From positions 1 through 31,131 of the forward strand of contig CAYMFM010000045.1 in the NCBI GenBank assembly GCA_964389685.1: a DNA stretch of 31,131 nucleotides, given 5' to 3'. Shown here one piece after another: positions 25,332 through 31,131 of the stretch (position 1 is its first letter; each line of letters starts with the position of its first letter). The translations under genes and the position numbers were made by a program. Below the pieces are notes generated by a model. The model did not search any database and was not told the DNA's origin. It saw only the letters and a list, made by a program, of their open reading frames with translations. The DNA comes from G020353115 sp964389685. GTDB taxonomy: Bacteria; Bacteroidota; Bacteroidia; Bacteroidales; VadinHA17.

Positions 25332-25823
25332 TTACTTCAGGTATTTCAAGAACCAATCCACAGCGACAGGAGCATGTTCGGCCGGTAATGCATGCCCGCT
25401 ATGATAAAAGATTAACTCTTTATGATCACCTTCTATCAGATCATACAGTTGTTTTGCTTCCGCTTCAGTACAGTTAAAAGTATCGTTTTCAGGCTGTAAC
25501 ATCAAAAGCGGTCTTCCATTCATGGAACGAATAAATGTCACAACACTTCCCAGACTGTATCCGATGGCCCCAATCCGTTCTGAGTCAATTTCCTTCCTTG
25601 TTTCAAGGTAATCCAGGGCTCTCCGGTATTCCAGGGTACTCTGAACAACCATGTCACGCAGACGATATCCCCAGCCTTTGTTAAAAAACGTATTGAAGGT
25701 GGTTCTGTGTTTTTGGGAGTGGCCAGATAACCCACAACACGGCTGCTCATCCTGAGCGATTAATAAGAGGGTGTTATTGCATAGTAACAACAAGAGCAGA
25801 CAATAATGTACTGGCTTTTTCAT
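25332..25823 (-). pseudogene. Shrunken secreted alpha/beta-hydrolase (internal deletions, probable remnant)
   Basis: 163 codons: a signal peptide (MKKPVHYCLLLLLLCNNTLLLIAQ), then a compressed hydrolase. The RDMVVQSTLEYRRALDYLETR helix leads to the nucleophile elbow GYSLGS (Ser90); Asp114 (PENDTF) and His144 (SGHALP) complete the triad. Intact members have about 100 residues between signal peptide and elbow-helix and about 60 between elbow and the RPLLML strand; here these gaps are about 30 and 10 residues. The -1/+1 frame at 25697-25732 reads GYLATPKNTEPP, which resembles the N-terminal strand of such enzymes, suggesting a frameshift plus deletion. It may still be translated, but a folded hydrolase is unlikely. 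Confidence 0.6.
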
Positions 25824-26157
25824 AATAGGGGTTGGTTTTTATGTACAAGTCTTTAAATTACAAAAATTTAGGGACGTAAACAAACCTCGCGAGCAGCAAG
25901 TGTCGTTACTTTGCGGGGGCGAGTAAACCATCTGGAACAGTATGAAACAAATCTTAAATAAACAACTGGTTAAATACAGCCCATATTCCAGGGTAGGGCA
26001 GACCTGATACCTAAATATCACCCTCAGATGATAAAATAACCATAAATCAGGTGCTGATCCATTCAATTGCAAAATTCCTGGTTCCATCCTGTTTACAGAA
26101 AAAAATCATTTTCAGGAAAAGAATCAACGCAACAGCTGCTACAAAAATACAATGATT

Positions 26158-26208
26158 ACATATGTCATCAGAAACATGACAAAATTACTTGATTATATAA
26201 ACATATGT
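26158..26208. promoter_or_regulatory. Distal ACATATGT palindrome pair
   Basis: Perfect ACATATGT occurs at 26158-26165 and at 26201-26208, 43 bases apart; the first is within TTACATATGT as in the proximal copies, the second runs into an overlapping TGTATACA palindrome. They are candidate binding sites for the XRE regulator at 26714. Confidence 0.4.
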
Positions 26209-26233
26209 ATACATTTCTAATCAATATGTACCC

Positions 26234-26253
26234 CATTTGTAAACATTTGTAAA
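26234..26253. repeat. Tandem 10-bp direct repeat CATTTGTAAA x2
   Basis: Two identical, abutting copies of CATTTGTAAA occupy 26234-26243 and 26244-26253. A 10-bp period puts both on the same DNA face. The ACATTTGT core also appears at 26687-26694 in front of the XRE gene. Confidence 0.55.
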
Positions 26254-26619
26254 TTATTCTGGAATGGTATTTATAAATAATATTAATACATTATATTATA
26301 TTATAATCCAGTACTTTACAAGCATTAATTGAATGCATACTTTAGAATTAATTTCAATATTGAGTCGTTATCCTTCAAATTAGATGATTTATGATTTATA
26401 TTACATTGTTTACCAATTAAATATATGGTTTATATAAAATTTAAGTTCAAAAAAGGGAAGAGATCTGGCTATGTGACGTAATCATCTGCAATAAGTTGAT
26501 ATAGTTACGATTCAGAAGATGGGACAGTGCACCAATCATCAAAGAACTATAAGAAAAAATGCAATACGAGATTTGAATAGATTAAATCCTTCTTTTACAA
26601 TGAAATAGATACAGAAAGA

Positions 26620-26699
26620 TTACATATGTGAATAGTTGCACTGAAATTTGTGAAAAATAATTACATATGTTATTTAACTATTTATTACATTTGTGAATA
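26620..26699 (+). promoter_or_regulatory. Promoter-proximal operator-like repeats and -7 element of the XRE gene
   Basis: TTACATATGTGAATA (26620-26634), TTACATATGTTATTT (26661-26675) and TTACATTTGTGAATA (26685-26699) are three copies of one motif. The last contains TACATTTG (26686-26693), a TAnnTTTG -7 element, so a protein bound there would block the promoter. The predicted leader is about 14 bases before the ATG at 26714. Autoregulation is inferred. Confidence 0.55.
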
Positions 26700-26713
26700 C
26701 AAATTTCAGGGTT

Positions 26714-27121
26714 ATGAAAGAGCGCATTTTACAGTTCATACAGAGTGAGCAGCTAAGCTCAACTCAATTTGCTGATACTATTGGTGTTCAGCGGTCGAGT
26801 GTTTCGCATATTTTATCCGGAAGGAATAATCCAAGTTTTGATTTTATCCGGAAAATTTTGCTTACCTACCATCAGATCAGGGCTGAATGGTTGATCCTGG
26901 GCGAGGGAGTGATGTATAAGTCGGATGAAAGCAGGGAGTTATTTGATGAAAATGCTCCTGTTTACGGGGATACAAAAAGCGAAGAAACACGGGAAACAGT
27001 GAAGAAAGAAACAGTGGATAAGCGCGTTGACAGTGAACAAGAAAAGCATGAAACGGCAGGCATTGAGCGGGTTGTAATATTTTATAGAAACAATACCTTT
27101 ACTGAGTACCATCCCCATTAA
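26714..27121 (+). CDS. XRE-family (Cro/CI-like) helix-turn-helix regulator
   Basis: 135 residues from the ATG at 26714; a GTG at 26693 would add seven residues but lies inside the -7 element, so it is rejected. The N-terminal HTH_3 domain covers about residues 3-62: STQFADTIGVQRSSVSHILSGRNNPSF, then the EWLILGEGVMY end that is very common in Bacteroidota regulators. The rest is a charged, Glu/Lys-rich linker (residues 65-112) and a short hydrophobic C-terminal motif, ERVVIFYRNNTFTEYHP, that may mediate dimerisation. There is no peptidase domain. It is a solitary gene after an AT-rich gap with operator-like repeats. Its targets other than itself are unknown. Confidence 0.88.
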   Translation: MKERILQFIQSEQLSSTQFADTIGVQRSSVSHILSGRNNPSFDFIRKILLTYHQIRAEWLILGEGVMYKSDESRELFDENAPVYGDTKSEETRETVKKETVDKRVDSEQEKHETAGIERVVIFYRNNTFTEYHPH

Positions 27122-27207
27122 CCGGGCGGGATCTGACCTGCAAGCGGGAAATCAGACACCGGTTGAATATTTCTTACTCTCTTCCTTTCAGATACCATGA
27201 AAAAATG

Positions 27208-27215
27208 TAATTTTG
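27208..27215 (+). promoter_or_regulatory. TAnnTTTG -7 element (TAATTTTG) of pyrK-pyrD
   Basis: TAATTTTG fits TAnnTTTG and predicts a start near 27222 and an 80-base leader that holds the hairpin at 27232-27254. No convincing -33 element is seen. Confidence 0.45.
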
Positions 27216-27231
27216 TGCAATTGCGATAGAA

Positions 27232-27254
27232 CCGTGTATACGATTGTTACACGG
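27232..27254 (+). other. Leader stem-loop before pyrK
   Basis: CCGTGTA (27232-27238) pairs with TACACGG (27248-27254) over a 9-base loop. There is no T-tract, so it is not a terminator. It could stabilise the mRNA or be a protein-binding site; a pyrimidine-responsive role is only a guess. Confidence 0.45.
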
Positions 27255-27304
27255 AACCACTTGAAAATCAGGACAGCAGTGATTATTCTTTAGGATTTCA
27301 TTCG

Positions 27305-28078
27305 ATGAAAAAACAGATTCAGGATCTCCATGTCGTTGAGAACAAAAAGCTGAATTCCGAGTATTTCGAACTGGTTCTTTCGCACGATACACCCTTGCCG
27401 GAAATTTTACCCGGACAATTTGCTGAGTTCAGGGTTGATCATTCACCGGGCACCTTCCTGCGCCGCCCAATATCGATATATGATATTGATTATCAGGAAA
27501 ACAGGCTTCATTTTCTAATCCAGATCGTTGGAAAGGGTACGTTTCAGTTATCGCTTCTTCAACCGGGAGAAACCTTGAATATCATCTACCCTCTGGGCAA
27601 CTCGTTTGATACGGAGGGTGTGGAGCGTGCACTGTTGGTTGGTGGGGGTGTAGGGATCGCCCCGTTGTTGTTTCTTGGACACCGGCTGCATGAGATGGGG
27701 AAAGTCCCCCTGTTCCTGCTGGGATTCAGAAGCGATGCACTGTTCGTTGATTTTTCTCCGTTTGAAAAATACGGGAAACTGTGGCTCTCCACCGATGATG
27801 GATCCGCCGGGGAGAAAGGGCTGGTGACTGACCATCCCGTTTTACAGCAGGAGCTGGATGTTGACCGGATCTATACCTGCGGACCGGAGGTGATGATGAA
27901 AGCGGTTTCAGAGCTGGCTGCCAGGCGGGGAGTGGATGCCCAGGCATCGCTGGAAAACACGATGGCCTGCGGATTCGGAGCCTGTCTCTGTTGTGTCCAG
28001 AAAACCCTGCACGGGAATAAAATGGTATGCATCGATGGTCCGGTATTTAATACTCAGGAATTGATATGGCAAAGCTGA
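27305..28078 (+). CDS. pyrK: Dihydroorotate dehydrogenase B, electron-transfer subunit
   Basis: 257 residues of the ferredoxin-NAD reductase family. It carries electrons from PyrD's FMN through its own FAD and a [2Fe-2S] cluster to NAD+, in pyrimidine synthesis. Visible: LRRPISI (52-58) for FAD, GGGVGIAP (113-120) and CGPEVMMKAV (192-201) for NAD, and the cluster ligands Cys222, Cys227, Cys230 and Cys242 (CX4CX2CX11C). It overlaps pyrD by 13 bases, so the two subunits are probably translated together to form the PyrK2PyrD2 heterotetramer. The start at 27305 fits the MKKQIQDLHV N-terminus. Confidence 0.95.
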   Translation: MKKQIQDLHVVENKKLNSEYFELVLSHDTPLPEILPGQFAEFRVDHSPGTFLRRPISIYDIDYQENRLHFLIQIVGKGTFQLSLLQPGETLNIIYPLGNSFDTEGVERALLVGGGVGIAPLLFLGHRLHEMGKVPLFLLGFRSDALFVDFSPFEKYGKLWLSTDDGSAGEKGLVTDHPVLQQELDVDRIYTCGPEVMMKAVSELAARRGVDAQASLENTMACGFGACLCCVQKTLHGNKMVCIDGPVFNTQELIWQS

Positions 28079-29016
28079 CGGTTGATATTGGCAACATGAC
28101 ATGGAAGAATCCGGTCAGTGCCGCTTCCGGTTGCTTCGGATACGGTACTGAATTTGACGACTTCCTGGATGTGAATCAGCTTGCCGCGGTCTTTGTGAAG
28201 GGTACCACCGGAACAAGCCGTGAAGGGAATCCCTATCCCAGGATGGCTGAAACTCCCGCAGGCATGCTGAATTCCGTGGGATTGCAGAACAAGGGGGTGG
28301 ATTACTTCATCTCGGATATTTACCCGGTGATCCGGGAGTACGATGCCCATATGATTGTCAATGTATCCGGCTCAACAGTCGGGGAGTACGAAGAAGTGGC
28401 TGAAAAGGTGAACGACCTGGAGAAGATCCCGGCCATTGAGCTTAACATCTCCTGTCCCAACGTGAAGGAAGGAGGAATGGTCTTCGGAACACACTGCCCT
28501 TCCGCCATCCGGGTGACCGAGGCAGTCCGCAAAGCATACCACAAAACACTCATTGTGAAGCTCTCACCCAACGTGACATCCATCCCTGAATTTGCCAGGG
28601 CGGTGGAAGGTGCCGGAGCGGATTCCATCTCATTGATCAATACCCTCCTGGGGATGGCGATCGATGCGGAGAAAAGAAAACCGGTGCTGGCAACCGTTAC
28701 GGGTGGATTATCAGGTCCTGCTGTGAAACCCGTGGCGTTGCGGATGGTCTGGGAAGCCTATCGCGCGGTGAAAATACCCATCATCGGAATGGGTGGGATC
28801 ATGAACGCCACCGATGCCATCGAATTCATCCTTGCTGGAGCTACTGCAATCCAGATCGGAACCGCCAATTTTATTGATCCAACGGTTTCTGTAAACGTCC
28901 TGAATGGTATCTCAGACTATATGAAACAGCACGGTATTGAGGATATCCGGTCGCTGATCGGTGCCCTGGAACTGCCGGAAGGGTATGCCAACTACCGGCC
29001 AGACATCCATACATAG
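28066..29016 (+). CDS. pyrD: Dihydroorotate dehydrogenase B, catalytic subunit (class 1B)
   Basis: 316 residues, an FMN-dependent TIM barrel that oxidises dihydroorotate to orotate. Class 1B features: catalytic Cys130 in LNISCPNVKEGG (127-137), KGTTGTSREGNPYPRMAETPAG in the phosphate/FMN region with Lys45, NSVGLQN (69-75), KLSPNV (165-170), NTLLGMAID (192-200), and the FMN-phosphate loop GMGGI (241-245) with AIQIGTA (261-267). Cys rather than Ser as base is the hallmark of classes 1A/1B, and the neighbouring pyrK fixes it as 1B. It is the last gene of the pair, followed by 245 non-coding bases. Confidence 0.96.
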   Translation: MAKLTVDIGNMTWKNPVSAASGCFGYGTEFDDFLDVNQLAAVFVKGTTGTSREGNPYPRMAETPAGMLNSVGLQNKGVDYFISDIYPVIREYDAHMIVNVSGSTVGEYEEVAEKVNDLEKIPAIELNISCPNVKEGGMVFGTHCPSAIRVTEAVRKAYHKTLIVKLSPNVTSIPEFARAVEGAGADSISLINTLLGMAIDAEKRKPVLATVTGGLSGPAVKPVALRMVWEAYRAVKIPIIGMGGIMNATDAIEFILAGATAIQIGTANFIDPTVSVNVLNGISDYMKQHGIEDIRSLIGALELPEGYANYRPDIHT

Positions 29017-29173
29017 GCTTTTTTTTCGATCTGAAGCACGATAATTCACATTTGTATCCTACTACTTATTCCTGGAGATCTTTGATTAGAGGGGCTTAAA
29101 ATGGTCTTATTCGAAATGTTACGGGACTGTTTACTGATGTATACTGTGTGGATAGAAATGTTTAAATAAGAGT

Positions 29174-29253
29174 GCTCTGGTGAGCGCAAGCGACTCTTCC
29201 AAAGGAATGCCTTTGGCAAGAGTGTCGCTCTCCATGAAACGCTCTGGCGACTC
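29174..29253. repeat. Hairpin-bearing repeat with two GCTCTGG...GCGACTC units
   Basis: The main hairpin covers 29189-29229: CCAAAGG (29199-29205) pairs with CCTTTGG (29210-29216) round AATG, and the stem continues with CTCTT/AAGAG and AGCGA/TCGCT after small bulges. The words GCTCTGG (29174-29180, 29241-29247) and GCGACTC (29190-29196, 29247-29253) occur twice; in the second copy they abut, in the first they are nine bases apart. The element lies between the convergent pyrD and trmO genes and encodes no protein. Confidence 0.6.
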
Positions 29254-29261
29254 CTCAGTTT

Positions 29262-29741
29262 TTAGCTGAACCGGTTATCGGATCTCGGCCGGTGGGTCCT
29301 GCCGGAGTGTTTCGTAATCCACCCCGTTTTTTCTACTTCATAAACATCAAAATCGGGAATATAGGGCTTGATATCCAGCAGGGGTGTTCCGTCCAGGATA
29401 TCGACATTTTCCACGTGCAGGATATTCCCATCCACGCGGTTTAGCTTTACAACCGAGATACCGATCCCGTTGGGCCTGCTGGGTGCCCTGGTGCAGAAGA
29501 CACCATGGGGTTTGTCATCCAGAAAGGGAGTGACCACCAGGGAGTACTCACTGGTGAGGTGAAAATGGTAGACGAGAAGGATGTGGGAAAAGCCGTCCAG
29601 ATCCCGCAATCCCTCCTGAAATTTCCGTTTGACTTCAACTGTTCCCTTTGCACCTTCCTCCGCTGAGGGCTGGATGGGCATGCCCTCCCTCTCTTTGTAG
29701 GGGGTTCTGATCGTTCCGATGGAGTGGTATGTAATGGTCAT
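29262..29741 (-). CDS. trmO: tRNA (N6-threonylcarbamoyladenosine(37)-N6)-methyltransferase
   Basis: 159 residues of the TsaA/TrmO (formerly UPF0066) family, a beta-barrel SAM-dependent methyltransferase that turns t6A37 of tRNA-Thr(GGU) into m6t6A, fine-tuning decoding. Visible: YHSIGTIRTPYKEREGMPIQPS at the N-terminus, GLRDLDGFSHILLVYHFH, the SAM-binding RAPSRPNGIGISVVKL, and the closing LDGTPLLDIKPYIPDFD. The short form without the C-terminal extension of enterobacterial TrmO is usual in Bacteroidota. It stands alone on the reverse strand. Confidence 0.93.
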   Translation of the reverse strand: MTITYHSIGTIRTPYKEREGMPIQPSAEEGAKGTVEVKRKFQEGLRDLDGFSHILLVYHFHLTSEYSLVVTPFLDDKPHGVFCTRAPSRPNGIGISVVKLNRVDGNILHVENVDILDGTPLLDIKPYIPDFDVYEVEKTGWITKHSGRTHRPRSDNRFS

Positions 29742-29816
29742 TGTTTTTGTAGATTATGTTAAATCGTTACAGGATCTTAATGCAGGGACGTTGCATGCAA
29801 GGCCCATCCATTCAGT

Positions 29817-30026
29817 TTACAGATAACGCCTCAATATTCCGGTCAGAATGATTATGATGGCTGCTGCACCCAGGCCAAATATGGGGACCAGTTTATTCGT
29901 ATAACCGGTTCCCTGGAGTGCTTTTGCGGTTGCAAAGATCATCAGCATCCATACGATGGCAATACCAAAAAAGGATGCACGCCAGATCTTCTTGAACTTC
30001 TCCGGGTATCTCTCGTTGTTGTCCAT
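29817..30026 (-). CDS. Small two-helix membrane protein, function unknown
   Basis: 69 residues. A charged N-terminus (MDNNERYPEKFKKIWR) precedes two hydrophobic segments, about 18-34 and 46-65, joined by a short GTGYTNKLVP loop, and it ends in RRYL. The charge pattern predicts both termini in the cytoplasm. The ATG at 30026 is the only good start. No family recognised. It is divergent from the metallo-hydrolase at 30170, and 75 bases separate it from trmO. Confidence 0.65.
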   Translation of the reverse strand: MDNNERYPEKFKKIWRASFFGIAIVWMLMIFATAKALQGTGYTNKLVPIFGLGAAAIIIILTGILRRYL

Positions 30027-30130
30027 AAGGTGAATGGTTTTGCGATTAAATATACAACAGAGTTACCGGAATGACAATCTTTTTAACGGAACATGAGCAG
30101 GATGAGCCTGAAGTTTTTTTGGTTTCGTTA

Positions 30131-30138
30131 TATTTTTG
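30131..30138 (+). promoter_or_regulatory. TAnnTTTG -7 element (TATTTTTG)
   Basis: TATTTTTG lies 31 bases before the ATG at 30170 and fits the -7 consensus. No -33 element at proper distance is clear. Confidence 0.45.
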
Positions 30139-30169
30139 TACTTTAACATGGATAAACAAACCTCGTATT

Positions 30170-31131
30170 ATGTCATTACGCATATCTCCATTTTGGTGGC
30201 CGTTTCTGGCGGTTGCATCTCCTGTGATGGTTCCTTTTCTGATGGTAAGAAACGGACGTTTCAGAAACAATATTCAGCTGGCAGATGAACTGAACCGGCG
30301 GCGCATTGGCCAGGCACGGCCGTTCGATCTGCCGGAACTCAGTTTTCTGGAAATGACTGTCCTGGTTGAAGAGAAGGCTGAGGATGGTTTTTTGGGTGAT
30401 GCCGGCGTCTCCTGTCTTTTCCGGTCGGATCGGGGTTCCTTGCTCTTTGATGTTGGTTTTGGCCCGGAACGTCCTGCACTGGCTCACAACGCTGCCAGGC
30501 TGGGAATAACACTGGATGGGATCGATGCGTTGTGCATTTCACACCTTCATCCGGATCACATGGGTGGGATGAAGGCAAGCCGGACAAAACGCGTGATCCT
30601 TCCCGTAGCGTTGGGAACACCGAATGGACAACCCTGTTTTCTTCCTGATAACGCGGATGCAACAGGATTTCGGAGCGAACGGATTGATAAACCCCGGTTG
30701 CTGACCGGTGGAATCGCTACGACCGGTCCGCTGGCCAGAAGCCTGTTTTTCTTTGGTCTGACAGAGGAGCAAGCGCTGTTCGCCCGGCTTAAGGATAAGG
30801 GCCTGGTTATCTTCACCGGGTGCGGTCATCCTACCATTGAACGGATTGTGCAGATGGTCAGACAGATCTCAACCGAACCGATCCATGCGATCGGAGGCGG
30901 ACTTCATTTTCCGGTGACGCGTGGGAGAGGAAACCGTGCCGGCATTCAATTTCAAACGATCCTGGGTACAGGCAAACCGGCCTGGAAACGGATCACCGAT
31001 GACGATCTGACACGCACTATCGCTGAAATGAACACAGTTAACCCCACCCGGGTTTTCCTGTCGGGCCATGATAGTTGCGATCATTCACTCACCCGCATGA
31101 AACAGGAACTCAATGCCGATACCGAGGTGCT
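30170..31131 (+). CDS. Metallo-beta-lactamase-fold hydrolase, membrane-anchored (3' end outside window)
   Basis: 320 codons are visible with no stop before the window ends. A hydrophobic N-terminal segment (residues 8-25, FWWPFLAVASPVMVPFLM) suggests a membrane anchor. The metal-binding motif is HLHPDH (125-130) in ISHLHPDHMGGM, with further likely ligands in FTGCGHPT and near the end SGHDSCDH. DVGFGPERPALAHNAARLGI before the motif is typical of the group often annotated as 7,8-dihydropterin-6-yl-methyl-4-(ribofuranosyl)aminobenzene 5'-phosphate synthase-like. That name is carried over from archaeal homologues, and the real substrate is unknown. The ATG at 30170 is chosen because it gives the anchor; an ATG at 30148 is out of frame. 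Confidence 0.85.
   Translation, partial: MSLRISPFWWPFLAVASPVMVPFLMVRNGRFRNNIQLADELNRRRIGQARPFDLPELSFLEMTVLVEEKAEDGFLGDAGVSCLFRSDRGSLLFDVGFGPERPALAHNAARLGITLDGIDALCISHLHPDHMGGMKASRTKRVILPVALGTPNGQPCFLPDNADATGFRSERIDKPRLLTGGIATTGPLARSLFFFGLTEEQALFARLKDKGLVIFTGCGHPTIERIVQMVRQISTEPIHAIGGGLHFPVTRGRGNRAGIQFQTILGTGKPAWKRITDDDLTRTIAEMNTVNPTRVFLSGHDSCDHSLTRMKQELNADTEV

Larger units (their letters stand above)
25824..26713. other. 890-bp non-coding, AT-rich gap
   Basis: No credible protein gene, tRNA or rRNA. The left third (to about 26100) has ordinary composition; from about 26150 to 26690 it is strongly AT-rich, with runs such as ATTATATTATATTATAAT. The open frame at 25839-26087 on the minus strand lacks protein-like features. 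The region carries the ACATATGT palindromes and the tandem CATTTGTAAA repeat described separately, and leads to the XRE gene at 26714. It could also encode an unrecognised small RNA. Confidence 0.6.

Noticed and set aside
25839..26087. Reverse-strand open frame of 82 codons in the AT-rich gap
   Set aside because: No domain, no promoter or ribosome-binding context, and irregular composition; more likely chance.
26693..26713. GTG start for the XRE regulator
   Set aside because: The GTG overlaps the predicted -7 promoter element and adds residues ahead of the standard MKERI N-terminus.
30046..30270. Reverse-strand open frame of 74 codons across the promoter of the metallo-hydrolase
   Set aside because: It is antisense to the N-terminus of the metallo-hydrolase and contains low-complexity Ser/Cys stretches; not protein-like.
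1..31131. CRISPR array, tRNA/rRNA genes, transposase, phage or toxin-antitoxin genes
   Set aside because: I looked for regular spaced repeats, cloverleaf genes with CCA ends, and DDE/HUH or integrase motifs and found none; the three-way hairpin at 5.2 kb does not have tRNA-like conserved loops.

Overview
The window reads as chromosomal DNA of an anaerobic or facultative member of the Bacteroidota, probably Bacteroidales/Marinilabiliales-like. The evidence is several TAnnTTTG-type -7 promoter elements, the scarcity of strong Shine-Dalgarno sequences, and a gene repertoire typical of that phylum (DUF255/YyaL protein, lipoprotein M48 peptidase, TolC-MFP-RND operon, PyrK/PyrD class 1B). It is mostly housekeeping and fermentation DNA. 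I see no prophage, CRISPR array, insertion sequence, rRNA or tRNA.

Layout. 1-5.0 kb (+): the 3' part of a DUF255/thioredoxin-like protein, an M48 lipoprotein peptidase, an unrecognised membrane-anchored protein, and a nitrilase-family omega-amidase. 5.0-5.3 kb: a structured intergenic patch with a three-way hairpin. 5.3-8.2 kb (-): a large FAD/Fe-S 2-hydroxyacid dehydrogenase. 8.4-13.8 kb (+): a fermentative run pta - 3-hydroxyacyl-CoA dehydrogenase - ackA - ptb - buk, holding two acyl-phosphate ATP-forming branches (acetate and butyrate). 13.9-15.6 kb: an SDR (-), a small outer-membrane barrel (+) and a cold-shock protein (-), the last two separated by a bidirectional terminator. 15.76-15.92 kb: an orphan SlyD C-terminal tail. 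16-18.8 kb: two divergent DAACS acidic amino acid/dicarboxylate symporters. 19-25.2 kb (+): tetR-tolC-MFP-RND efflux operon with a likely operator pair. 25.3-25.8 kb (-): a shrunken alpha/beta hydrolase. 25.8-26.7 kb: an AT-rich non-coding gap with repeated ACATATGT palindromes in front of an XRE regulator. 27.3-29.0 kb (+): pyrK-pyrD. 29.0-29.3 kb: a hairpin repeat. 29.3-30.0 kb (-): trmO and a small two-helix membrane protein. 30.17 kb to the end (+): a metallo-beta-lactamase-fold protein cut by the window edge.

How the genes work together: the FAD/Fe-S dehydrogenase feeds electrons from a 2-hydroxyacid. The divergent pta/ackA and ptb/buk pairs make ATP from acetyl-CoA and butyryl-CoA (or branched acyl-CoA), and the two symporters could bring in the glutamate/aspartate or C4-dicarboxylates that such fermentations consume. 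That link is inference from proximity.

Most interesting points: a 3-hydroxyacyl-CoA dehydrogenase that keeps Ser/His/Glu but lacks the conserved active-site Asn, a SlyD tail whose homology begins exactly at a 20-bp inverted repeat, the XRE operator-like repeats in the long AT-rich gap, and the three-way hairpin at 5.2 kb. I did not find a clearly new multi-gene system.
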